Positions 15,133-23,810 of a DNA stretch of 34,617 bases are shown piece after piece (position 1 is the first letter of the stretch; every line of letters starts with the position of its first letter). The stretch lies in assembly GCA_944326905.1 (NCBI GenBank), contig CALVFU010000016.1:1-34617 (forward strand), given 5' to 3'. The translations under genes were made by a program, and so were the position numbers. Source of the DNA: Candidatus Gastranaerophilales bacterium. Its GTDB lineage: Bacteria > Cyanobacteriota > Vampirovibrionia > Gastranaerophilales > Gastranaerophilaceae. Below the pieces are notes generated by a model that made no database searches, was not told the DNA's origin, and saw nothing but the letters and a program-made list of their open reading frames with translations.

Positions 15133-18100
15133 TTAATCCCCAAATACAATCATAACATTATTGCGTTCTAAAGCATGACGGCGGAGAAATAGTGTCCGCT
15201 CATAAACACTTTTTAAATCCCCATCGGGATATTTTTTTTCGCATAACAACTCTCCTTCCGTTAGAGTTTTTCTGTTTAGAAACTCGATAGGATTACCTAT
15301 TACTTCATTAGGATCAATACTGTATGTGAACTCAGCCATTTCTTCAGGGTTTGTAACGTAAAATTCATCATACTCACGTTCTAAGCCGCGTCTGTTTGAG
15401 ACGATATTTTCTACGAATGCTTTTATAATAACTTCTCTAAGTTCTATCGGTGTTATTTCTGTGAAGGACTTATTTTTATTTTCTTCAACAAATTTAACAT
15501 ATTCTGTATCACTCATTCCTGTCACTTTTTTAATGATTTTAGCAGTAAATAATCTGTCTTCTTCTCTTTCGCCACCAAAAATATATCGTTTTTTGAAGTC
15601 CTCTACACTTTTGCCGCAGCCTGAGCCTGCATCTGTTTTTCCTCCGCCGTGAACATTTTCTGTGCTTGCATACAGCAGAACCCCTTGAGTCCTGAAAAAT
15701 CTGTACTTACTTTCCGGGCGTTCTGCATATGTAACAGATAAAAGGGCATCTGAATCCACCATGCTAAAAGCATCAAATTTTATTAATTGGTTAGAATAAT
15801 TGCACCCGTGTGCAAAAAACTTTATATTTCCAGTATCTACAGATACTTGTCTTTCAGTTCCTGTGTAATCTCTATAACTGCCGGTTGTTTGAATTCCTTT
15901 GGATGTCGTGCCCGGAGCAAATCCTAATAATTCCCAGTTTTCAACTTCATTGTACTTTATTACAACAAGTCCGTCTTTATCTATATATAATCCTTTTATG
16001 TTTGTACTGCCGTCGGAGTTTATTTGAGTGACATTTTGCCGTACAACATCTGCTTTAGGTATTTTGGTTATAGGCGTGAGCGGTTTTGATTTTTGAAGTT
16101 CGCCAATAAGGCTGCGGATTTGACGGGCATAAATATCGGTCAATTCTCCATAGCTTGCGGAGCTATGAAGATTTGTATTGTTATCGGCAAGTACAGTTCG
16201 CCCTTTACCTATATTTGAGTCATGGAAAGTATCATCCGTTTTAACGGCTTTTAAATCAGCATGTGTAAATATTACGGCTAAATCAAGCAGATTTGACTGT
16301 TGTAAATCAAAAGCAACAGACTGTAATCGTTTTTCCAGTAATTTGGGATTAATATCTCCGGCTTTTGGAATTGGCAGGTTATTTCTTCTTGCGTTATTCT
16401 GTGCAGATATAAGTGCCTGTTCATTGTCTTTATATCTTGCAGTATTTACGTACTCTAGCCATTCGTGATTTTTACATAATGTATATAGTTTAATCTCTTC
16501 ATCTTTACTTAAATTAAACTTTTTAACGATAAATGAACTATCAAAACTGCTGTTTAAAGCGTGAAGTTTATCTGAAAATCCTTCTCTTTTAGTTATATCG
16601 TGCAATAATGCAGCTAAAGAGAGAATTTTTTTGTCAGAACTGTTTAATGCTTTGAATTCAGGATTTTGGGATATTTTTTGCAACACTTTCAAGGAGTGTT
16701 GCATTACATCAAAATCATGGGTTCCGTGCTGAATTTTTCCTATCATTGTTCTTATTTCAGGCAAAACTTCTGCAATATCATTTAAACAGCTTTCTATTTC
16801 TGGGTTTTGACATTTTATACGGTTATGTTCTGTAAATTTTATAACCTCAGTTCTCAAACTTTCAATTATGTCCAGTGTCTTTTGATTAGTAATTTGTGCC
16901 AGTTTTTCTTTATCGCTTGAAGTTGTTGGATAACCATTCATTGAATATCCAGTAGTCTTATTGCCGAGGTTTTTGTAAATTTCAAAGCCAAAATAATCAA
17001 ATACTTTTTGTTTTTCTGCATCAGGTAAATCCTTGATTTTTTCTGCTGTAATATTTATAAACTCGTTTTTACTATACTCCTGGGTAATATTTAAGTTTGC
17101 AAACTCTTTATCGGATAAATTGGCTAATTCTTTTGATATATCTGATAAAGTACTGTTAAATTTTATGATTCGTTCAGGCGAAAGAGGCTTAGTTTTAATA
17201 CCTAATGAGTGTACAAGCGACGGCAGTAAGTCTTTGAATTGTTGTTCGTTAGTCGGTATTAAAGGAAAATCTTTTTTTAAGTCGTCAGATAGCTTAAATA
17301 AGTAGTTCCCGCCGTTGAGTAAATTTTTAAGCATTTTTTTTCTTGCTTTGCGTGATAGTTCGTTTATATTAGTTTTTTTATAGAAGTCAACAAACCTGCA
17401 AAGTAATATAATATCAGAATCTTTCATTAAAGATAACTTATCTTTGTTATAGATTCTTTTTAATTTTTTAAGATCTGTATAATTTATAGAATCTGTATTT
17501 TCTACTAAAAGTACAGCTTCTCGCGTGCTGATTTCATTCTTTTCGTACTGGGTAATGATATTGTAAAATTTATCCATATCAATATAGGTGTTTAGATCTC
17601 TGATTCTACAATATGCTTTTAGGATAGGGCTGTTCTCTGAAATTAATTTTTCAACAGCTTTATTATAATTTTCAGAAATTTCTAATATTGGAATAACGTC
17701 ATCATTAAAAGAGAAATAGCTGTTATTATGGTTTAAATTTACATATTGTAAAACAAGTTCTAATTTTTGGTCGGATAAATCGGATAGTATTTCATAGCGC
17801 GGACGTTGTCCTGCTGTTAGACGACAAAGTCTGGGATCGTGTTCCTGCAGAGACAGAAGCGGGCTGAATTTATCTGAAAATAGTCCTTTTTCTATTGCCG
17901 TTTTTAATTTATCTGCATCGGCTTTTTTGAACTTTAGAATTTCATTAATTGTTAATTGCTTGCTTCTGCCTGGTATGTCTTTTAGAATCCCTGATTCTAT
18001 TAAGGCTTGTGGATTAGAAAGAAGAGTACCATAGTTGTCTGTATCAACAATAAGTTTTTGAATTTCTTCAGTGGATAGTTGTTTTGATCTGCCTTCGATA

Positions 18101-21100
18101 TATAAAAGCTGCATAAATTGCTCATCAAAATTGGGGTTTTGTTTTCTTATTAGTTCCCTATATCTGTTATATAATTGTGCACAATAATCGTTGGGATTTT
18201 CTTTTTTTCTTTTTTGCAGCAGGGTAATAATTGCTATGTCTCTAAGTTCTGGGATTTTTGTAATGTTTTTTAAAGTATTATTAAAAGTTTCAGGTGTAAT
18301 TTGTTTATTTTGGCTTTTTATGTGATTTAAAATCAAGTCAATATTTCTTGTGCCTAAGGTTACAACATTTTGTTGGATTAAGTCATAAGTTTCCGGGTAA
18401 TTACTTTTATATTCATATAATTTTAGACATTCATGAATATTTCTGCTATTTATTATATTATTTTTTACAAATTCAATTTTTTCTGTATCAAAACTTGAAT
18501 CAGACTTTTTAAACTGTTTTAATAAATTTAATACAGGTGCTTGTTCTGAAGGCAGAGCTTCAAAGTAGTTTTCATCTATTGCTAGAAGAATTTTTACGAG
18601 GTCTTTTTGATAATTTCCATCTGAATCTTTTAACAAGTCGAAAATTTCTTTTGTGTTTTCTGGGATAAATTTTGTTCGTATAGCTAATTGGGTTAAATCA
18701 TCATCAAAGTTTCCATGTTTATCTTTTCCAAAGGATAGAAGAGTTTCTGTTTTTTGAAAAAGAATATTTTCATATTCAATATCGTCAATAGGAACCCTAT
18801 GACGAGCTGCGGCATATTTAAGAGCAATAAGGTTTAATGAACCGTCTTGGTTTGAGGCGCTGTTAAGTATTCTGAGCAGGTTTTCCGGCGTGTGTTCCGG
18901 GGTATCTTTTCCGTATCTGGATTTGAGATTAGTCAGATTATTTATAATTGTGTTGATTTTTTCTTTATCTTCTGGCTTTGATTTTTCAAGCACAGATGCG
19001 ATTTTACTTGTTAAATCCTGTGCAGCCTCTGCTTTTTTTGCGGCAGGATAATTTTGTCCGCCGATTGCAAAATAATAATCGATGATTTTTTCAATATCAC
19101 GCCTTACAGTATCTGTAACTTTGATTTCTTTCCCATCTAGGGTTTTAAATGGTTCATTAATATAGATTTCATTAGTTATGTCTCCGTTTTCAAGTTCAAT
19201 ACTATTAATTGTTATTTTATTTTCAAGCAGCATAGCTCCAAATTCAGCGGTGAACTCGTTTGTATCATATGTAGCATAATCACTGACATAATTTGATATC
19301 AATCCTTTTAATTCGTTGGCTTCTGCTTCATCATAAACAGGTTTTACTTCCCCATCGACTAATCCTAATTTTGTGCCGATAGGTTCATATTGCAAGTCTT
19401 TACGTTTGTTAATCATATCTGTCAAATGAACTGATACGTGGAATAAACAATGATTAAACAATTCAATGTTAGAATTTGGTGCGACACAAATTAAATCGGG
19501 ATATTTGCTTGGATTAGCAGCCCCATCAGCGTTTTTAGGTAATAATCTTGTAATTAATATTTCTTTCGGAATTTCTTTTCCTGCTTCTTCATATCGTACT
19601 ATAAATTGTTCAACAGAAGCGGCATATTGTTTAGCGGCATCTGGCGTAATGTTGTTGTCGAATTTTAAATCAACTCCGATTCTATCTTTAAAATCCTTGC
19701 GGATGGATTTTAGTTCAGTAGGTTCCTCTCCGTGTAATGATCTGTTTAATGCGTCAAATTTTTCTTTACCGATATCTATTATCCCTTCTTTTAAATTATT
19801 GAGCGCATGTTTAACACCGGCTATGTCTGCTATTTCGTCAAACTTAGGATTTTTTATGAGAGCATATATAATATCGTTATAATCAAGTTTTGCATTTGAA
19901 ATCTCGTCTAATATTTGTTCTGTGTATTTTGGGTGATTTAGGCTTAAGTTTAGTATTTCTTCAAAATCGTTAATTGCGCAATTACCATTCCTATCAAAAG
20001 ATATTACTAAATTATTATTATTTGAGAGCTGGTAAATCTTTTCACTTGGAATTTCAGGATGAGACTCTGCCAGATTAACCAATTCATTCAAGAATAAGTC
20101 TATTTTAGGACTTTTCGCCATTGGATTATTTGTTTTTTCAAGAACTAGTCTTATCTTGTCAAGTTCTGCTGAACGGTTAAATACATCCTTTGGGGCTTGA
20201 GCGGGATTAGGATTTATATCAATATTGCCGTCTGGGGCGTTTGGTTTAAGACTAGTATTATTTTGCGACCCTACGGCTTCATTCGCTCGATCCTGCTTAA
20301 TCTTTGCATTAGGCTTACGCTTAACGCCTGCAGCATCTTTGATATCTCCAGAGATACCGAAAGCAAGACCGATTAAGTTAGCTTTAAGCAGAGACTGCCA
20401 GTCATCGTGGGTATCCAGAATACCCATCATTGCAAGATCACCGGCGTAGGAGATAATAAAATCCGCGCTGAGCTTAACCCCTGCAGCTTGCATGAAGTTT
20501 GCGAGATAATCAGGATTGGAGAAAACTTCTTTGAGTGCATTAGCGCGATTCCCTTGCTCAATCTGAGTTTTAAATACTTCAGCGAGTTTTTTGTCGATTA
20601 ACTTATTGAAGGCTTTCATCCCGACTTTCCCGGCGGCAAAACCGACAACAAAGCCTCCTGCGTTAGTAATAAGTGTTTTGTTAAGCTCTTTTACCTCATC
20701 TTCATTAAGGTTTGTTCTTGTAAAGGCTTCAGTGTAGCCTAGAGCACTTTCAGCAGCCATACCTCCAAGCATGAGGGTATTGCCGATAGAAAAGGCATAA
20801 ATACTTCCGGGAGCAGTAATCGGATTGGTAAGACACAATACGCCGGCGCCCATAGCTATCATGCCCCAAGTTGTGGACTCACCGGTGTATCTTTGAATAA
20901 AGGTTTTGTTGTCGTCAGCCATATTCTCTGTGAGCTCAAGTGTAAAATCTCTCCCAAAAGCATTGTTGTAAGCAGCTTCAGAATCTTGAGACAGCGCAAG
21001 CATTCTATCGTCAATGTTTCCGCCTAAGATATTTTTAAGTTCATTTTCTAAGTTGTTAGAATGAATTTTCATCAGATTATCTAAAATATCATTTTTTTCT

Positions 21101-22434
21101 TTATCATTACAAACCTTAGAGAAAGAAATAGTTATATTTCCATCCTTGTCAGTATTAAGGGTTAGCGGAAGGTCATTTTCATTAATTAATTCCTGGAGTT
21201 TTTCTTTAGGTAAATCAGGATTGAAAAAGTTGTTGTAGTAGTTAGAGAAAAGCTCAGCAATATTATATGCTTTAAGCTCCGATGTCTCAGAACTGGTTAC
21301 TTGTTCTGCTTGAGCTTTAAATGACTGGTATTTGTTGAAAGCGCCGACGGCATAGGAAGTTCTTTGTTTTTGCTCAAGATATCTTTCAACATTTTCTTTT
21401 TGGTATTCAACATTGCGCTCAAGTTTAAAAACTTCTTCAAAAGTCATTAATTCATCAGTATCGTATTCAATAGGAACTTCAGGAGCATTAATTGAGTTGT
21501 ATTTTTCTTCTGCTTTAGGAGAGAAAGAGCTTTCAACCCTCTCTTTTAAGTTTTTAAGCATGACGTCAGCCCCGGCGTCTGTTAAGAGGAGCAAACTTTG
21601 CTGCATGCTTTTAATGGAGTCAAGCTTGTTAATCTTGTCGATTTCCATGTTGATGTACTCTTCCATTTTTTTAGCAAAATCTGCTTTAGAAAGTGTTCCC
21701 CTGTTTCTATCAAGAAAATCAAGCCCGGTATTTTCATCTTTTCTAAAGAGTCTTTTGTGCATCAGCTTTTTAAGATAAAGCCGGTTTTGGAGAAAATATT
21801 CTCTTTTTGAAAGCTCCCCGTTTTTAGCTCTATAGAGGTTCTCTGCGCCTTGTTTTTGGAGGAGAACAGCTTCTTCTACATTAGATAGAGATAAATCCGA
21901 ATCAAAGTATTCTTTAAGATTGTTGTACCAATCAGAAACAATTCCGTTGTCCTGCTTAGCTATGATAGATTGAGAGAAGGTGACATCGTTAATTATTTCA
22001 GTAATAATGTGTTCTTTAGCCTCATTATCCGAAAGTGATATATCAATTGGCAGAGAGCTGATATCGTATTTAGGCTTTGTAAAAAGAGAGAGGAAAGAGA
22101 ACATATCCGCTGCATTGATGCCTAAATTTTTAAGGGAGCGCCCGTTAGAAGTAATAGTTTCAAGATAACTTTTTGCATCTTCAATCTCAAAGACAGAAGC
22201 CTGACCAGTTTTTTTCGCGGCGTTAGATAGCGCGCCAAATAGGGAGTTAAGCTCGGAGGCGTTTAATACACCATCGGAGCCGGAGGTGCCATCGGCTTTT
22301 TGTGTGTCGAAAAAGTTAAAAAGCTTAATAAGGGCAGAATTTCCTTTTAAGTCGCTCTTTTTAAGTTCCTTTAAGCTGTCTTTCGATACTTTTGCTCCAT
22401 TCTTAGATTTTAGCCAAAAATCTGAAAACTCCAT
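15133..22434 (-). CDS. Giant multidomain protein (2433 aa) with EF-hand-like N terminus, HD domain and novel C-terminal module
   Basis: One uninterrupted frame. Visible parts in order: an EF-hand-like Asp-rich loop (about residues 43-61, FDTQKADGTSGSDGVLNASE); a helical region to 515; Gly/Ala-rich hydrophobic stretches (523-566, 588-605, 655-700); a Pro/Asn linker (about 705-750); a zincin-like region with His999-x3-His1003 and Glu1060/Glu1064 but no catalytic Glu after the first His; a long helical middle with Ca-loop-like turns (KDKHGNFDDDL, KDSDGNYQKDL); a complete HD phosphohydrolase set (His1913, His1945-Asp1946, His1990, Asp2060); and a C-terminal module from about 2120 containing HGGGKTDAGSGCGKS near 2261-2275. 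No signal peptide is visible. AGGA lies about 9 nt before ATG. It may be a secreted effector or cell-surface factor, but location and function are inference. Confidence 0.85.
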   Translation of the reverse strand: MEFSDFWLKSKNGAKVSKDSLKELKKSDLKGNSALIKLFNFFDTQKADGTSGSDGVLNASELNSLFGALSNAAKKTGQASVFEIEDAKSYLETITSNGRSLKNLGINAADMFSFLSLFTKPKYDISSLPIDISLSDNEAKEHIITEIINDVTFSQSIIAKQDNGIVSDWYNNLKEYFDSDLSLSNVEEAVLLQKQGAENLYRAKNGELSKREYFLQNRLYLKKLMHKRLFRKDENTGLDFLDRNRGTLSKADFAKKMEEYINMEIDKINKLDSIKSMQQSLLLLTDAGADVMLKNLKERVESSFSPKAEEKYNSINAPEVPIEYDTDELMTFEEVFKLERNVEYQKENVERYLEQKQRTSYAVGAFNKYQSFKAQAEQVTSSETSELKAYNIAELFSNYYNNFFNPDLPKEKLQELINENDLPLTLNTDKDGNITISFSKVCNDKEKNDILDNLMKIHSNNLENELKNILGGNIDDRMLALSQDSEAAYNNAFGRDFTLELTENMADDNKTFIQRYTGESTTWGMIAMGAGVLCLTNPITAPGSIYAFSIGNTLMLGGMAAESALGYTEAFTRTNLNEDEVKELNKTLITNAGGFVVGFAAGKVGMKAFNKLIDKKLAEVFKTQIEQGNRANALKEVFSNPDYLANFMQAAGVKLSADFIISYAGDLAMMGILDTHDDWQSLLKANLIGLAFGISGDIKDAAGVKRKPNAKIKQDRANEAVGSQNNTSLKPNAPDGNIDINPNPAQAPKDVFNRSAELDKIRLVLEKTNNPMAKSPKIDLFLNELVNLAESHPEIPSEKIYQLSNNNNLVISFDRNGNCAINDFEEILNLSLNHPKYTEQILDEISNAKLDYNDIIYALIKNPKFDEIADIAGVKHALNNLKEGIIDIGKEKFDALNRSLHGEEPTELKSIRKDFKDRIGVDLKFDNNITPDAAKQYAASVEQFIVRYEEAGKEIPKEILITRLLPKNADGAANPSKYPDLICVAPNSNIELFNHCLFHVSVHLTDMINKRKDLQYEPIGTKLGLVDGEVKPVYDEAEANELKGLISNYVSDYATYDTNEFTAEFGAMLLENKITINSIELENGDITNEIYINEPFKTLDGKEIKVTDTVRRDIEKIIDYYFAIGGQNYPAAKKAEAAQDLTSKIASVLEKSKPEDKEKINTIINNLTNLKSRYGKDTPEHTPENLLRILNSASNQDGSLNLIALKYAAARHRVPIDDIEYENILFQKTETLLSFGKDKHGNFDDDLTQLAIRTKFIPENTKEIFDLLKDSDGNYQKDLVKILLAIDENYFEALPSEQAPVLNLLKQFKKSDSSFDTEKIEFVKNNIINSRNIHECLKLYEYKSNYPETYDLIQQNVVTLGTRNIDLILNHIKSQNKQITPETFNNTLKNITKIPELRDIAIITLLQKRKKENPNDYCAQLYNRYRELIRKQNPNFDEQFMQLLYIEGRSKQLSTEEIQKLIVDTDNYGTLLSNPQALIESGILKDIPGRSKQLTINEILKFKKADADKLKTAIEKGLFSDKFSPLLSLQEHDPRLCRLTAGQRPRYEILSDLSDQKLELVLQYVNLNHNNSYFSFNDDVIPILEISENYNKAVEKLISENSPILKAYCRIRDLNTYIDMDKFYNIITQYEKNEISTREAVLLVENTDSINYTDLKKLKRIYNKDKLSLMKDSDIILLCRFVDFYKKTNINELSRKARKKMLKNLLNGGNYLFKLSDDLKKDFPLIPTNEQQFKDLLPSLVHSLGIKTKPLSPERIIKFNSTLSDISKELANLSDKEFANLNITQEYSKNEFINITAEKIKDLPDAEKQKVFDYFGFEIYKNLGNKTTGYSMNGYPTTSSDKEKLAQITNQKTLDIIESLRTEVIKFTEHNRIKCQNPEIESCLNDIAEVLPEIRTMIGKIQHGTHDFDVMQHSLKVLQKISQNPEFKALNSSDKKILSLAALLHDITKREGFSDKLHALNSSFDSSFIVKKFNLSKDEEIKLYTLCKNHEWLEYVNTARYKDNEQALISAQNNARRNNLPIPKAGDINPKLLEKRLQSVAFDLQQSNLLDLAVIFTHADLKAVKTDDTFHDSNIGKGRTVLADNNTNLHSSASYGELTDIYARQIRSLIGELQKSKPLTPITKIPKADVVRQNVTQINSDGSTNIKGLYIDKDGLVVIKYNEVENWELLGFAPGTTSKGIQTTGSYRDYTGTERQVSVDTGNIKFFAHGCNYSNQLIKFDAFSMVDSDALLSVTYAERPESKYRFFRTQGVLLYASTENVHGGGKTDAGSGCGKSVEDFKKRYIFGGEREEDRLFTAKIIKKVTGMSDTEYVKFVEENKNKSFTEITPIELREVIIKAFVENIVSNRRGLEREYDEFYVTNPEEMAEFTYSIDPNEVIGNPIEFLNRKTLTEGELLCEKKYPDGDLKSVYERTLFLRRHALERNNVMIVFGD

Positions 22435-22588
22435 TACTCGTTCCTATCTGCCATACATTGTATTTATCGGCATAATCTGGTTAAAACTTTAATATTTTGA
22501 GATAAGTTTTTACAAAAATTTACAATTAGAGGATTGGTAAATGTATATTTTTACACAAATTAATTAATATCAAATGACATTTAAAATA

Positions 22589-23401
22589 TTAATCTATATT
22601 TATTGCCATATCATAAATCATATTTTTATTTTCATTAAAAAGCGACGACAGTATAATTGATATATCTTTTGCCTTAAACCCTTTTGACTTTAAAACTCTA
22701 ATTCGGTTTATAAGTTCATCTTTATTAATATTCAGAGAAGGGTAAATCATACATACAATTTCACCCTTTATTCCGTCTTTAAAATACTCTTGTAGCTCAC
22801 TTATTGTGCTGATTTTTATTTCTTCAAATAGTTTGGATAGTTCTCGTCCGATGGCAATTTTTATATCACCTCTTGCAGATTTTATTACTTCAAGTGTCTT
22901 TAGTATCCTCTCGGGTGATTCATAAAAAACAAGGTATTTATCAATATTATTATTAACTATTTTCTTTATCCCATCAACTGTCCGCGGTATGAAACCAACA
23001 AATGTAAATGCTTCATTTTCTCTTGGAACCTGTGATACAAAAGTTGTTACGGCACACGCTCCTGGCAGTGCGGTTACTTTAATACCATTTTTTAATAACT
23101 CTTCAAGTAAAACAGCTCCAGGATCACAAATTAGCGGTGTTCCTGCATCAGATACCAATGCTACACTTTTCCCTTCAGTTATAACTGATTTAAAAAAGTT
23201 TAGACGTTCTTTTTCATTATACTTATGGTATGAGTAACATTTTGTCGTTATATCATAGTGGTTTAAAAGCTTTTGCGTAGTTCTGGTGTCTTCGCACGCA
23301 ATCACATCAACACTTTTAAGTACTTCTAGCGCTCTTAAGGTTATATCCTTTAAATTACCAATAGGAGTCGGTACTATATACAATTGAAATTCTCTGGTCA
23401 T
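22589..23401 (-). CDS. rsmI: 16S rRNA (cytidine1402-2'-O)-methyltransferase
   Basis: A 270-aa tetrapyrrole-methylase-fold protein of the RsmI family, which 2'-O-methylates C1402 in the decoding centre of 16S rRNA. Signatures: LYIVPTPIGNLKDITLRALE at the start, VDVIACEDTRTTQKLL, VALVSDAGTPLICDPGA, VTALPGACAVTTF, FVGFIPR and YESPERI. Length is normal. It is last in an operon with RNase G/E and follows the small membrane protein by 2 bases. No strong ribosome site is seen, so it may rely on coupling. Confidence 0.96.
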   Translation of the reverse strand: MTREFQLYIVPTPIGNLKDITLRALEVLKSVDVIACEDTRTTQKLLNHYDITTKCYSYHKYNEKERLNFFKSVITEGKSVALVSDAGTPLICDPGAVLLEELLKNGIKVTALPGACAVTTFVSQVPRENEAFTFVGFIPRTVDGIKKIVNNNIDKYLVFYESPERILKTLEVIKSARGDIKIAIGRELSKLFEEIKISTISELQEYFKDGIKGEIVCMIYPSLNINKDELINRIRVLKSKGFKAKDISIILSSLFNENKNMIYDMAINID

Positions 23402-23403
23402 AC

Positions 23404-23802
23404 TTACTTAGTTTTTTCTAGAAAAATGTTGATTGCATCTTTTAAGTTGTTAGGTGTTGCTAATGTATTTGTGTAATCTTCTGATGGTGTTTTTACGACA
23501 TTTGAACGGATTTTATTGTACAAAGATAATAGAATAAACAGCAAAATCGAAGAAGCAGCAACTCCTGCCATTGCGTATAAAAACTTCATTGCAATCTTTC
23601 GTTTACTAATTGGTTCTTTATAAATAAATTTGTTTTGTGTAGTCTTTGCCGCTTGACTAGATTCAGGCTGCTGCTCAGACTTATTAACAGATTTCTCTGT
23701 CGTTTGAGCTGATGCAGGACTATTGTCTGCAGTAGGAACTTCTGCCCAAACAGGCAATAATAACAACAGTAAACAAATAATTGTTAGAACCTTTTTTTTC
23801 AT
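23404..23802 (-). CDS. Small membrane protein with signal sequence and one transmembrane helix
   Basis: A 132-aa protein. It has an N-terminal signal sequence (MKKKVLTIICLLLLLLPVWA), a Ser/Thr/Gln-rich spacer (about residues 21-60), a second hydrophobic helix (FLYAMAGVAASSILLFILLS, about 74-93) and a short C-terminal tail ending NIFLEKTK. If the signal is cleaved, the spacer is outside and the tail cytoplasmic. It sits 8 bases after rng and 2 bases before rsmI in the same operon. I do not recognise the family. Confidence 0.75.
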   Translation of the reverse strand: MKKKVLTIICLLLLLLPVWAEVPTADNSPASAQTTEKSVNKSEQQPESSQAAKTTQNKFIYKEPISKRKIAMKFLYAMAGVAASSILLFILLSLYNKIRSNVVKTPSEDYTNTLATPNNLKDAINIFLEKTK

Positions 23803-23810
23803 ATCAGAAA

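Noticed and set aside
15461..22168. Many antisense open frames inside the giant gene (for example 19466-19882 and 21413-21778)
   Set aside because: They are overlapped by one continuous 2433-codon frame with recognisable motifs; the antisense products show no motifs and their starts lack ribosome sites.
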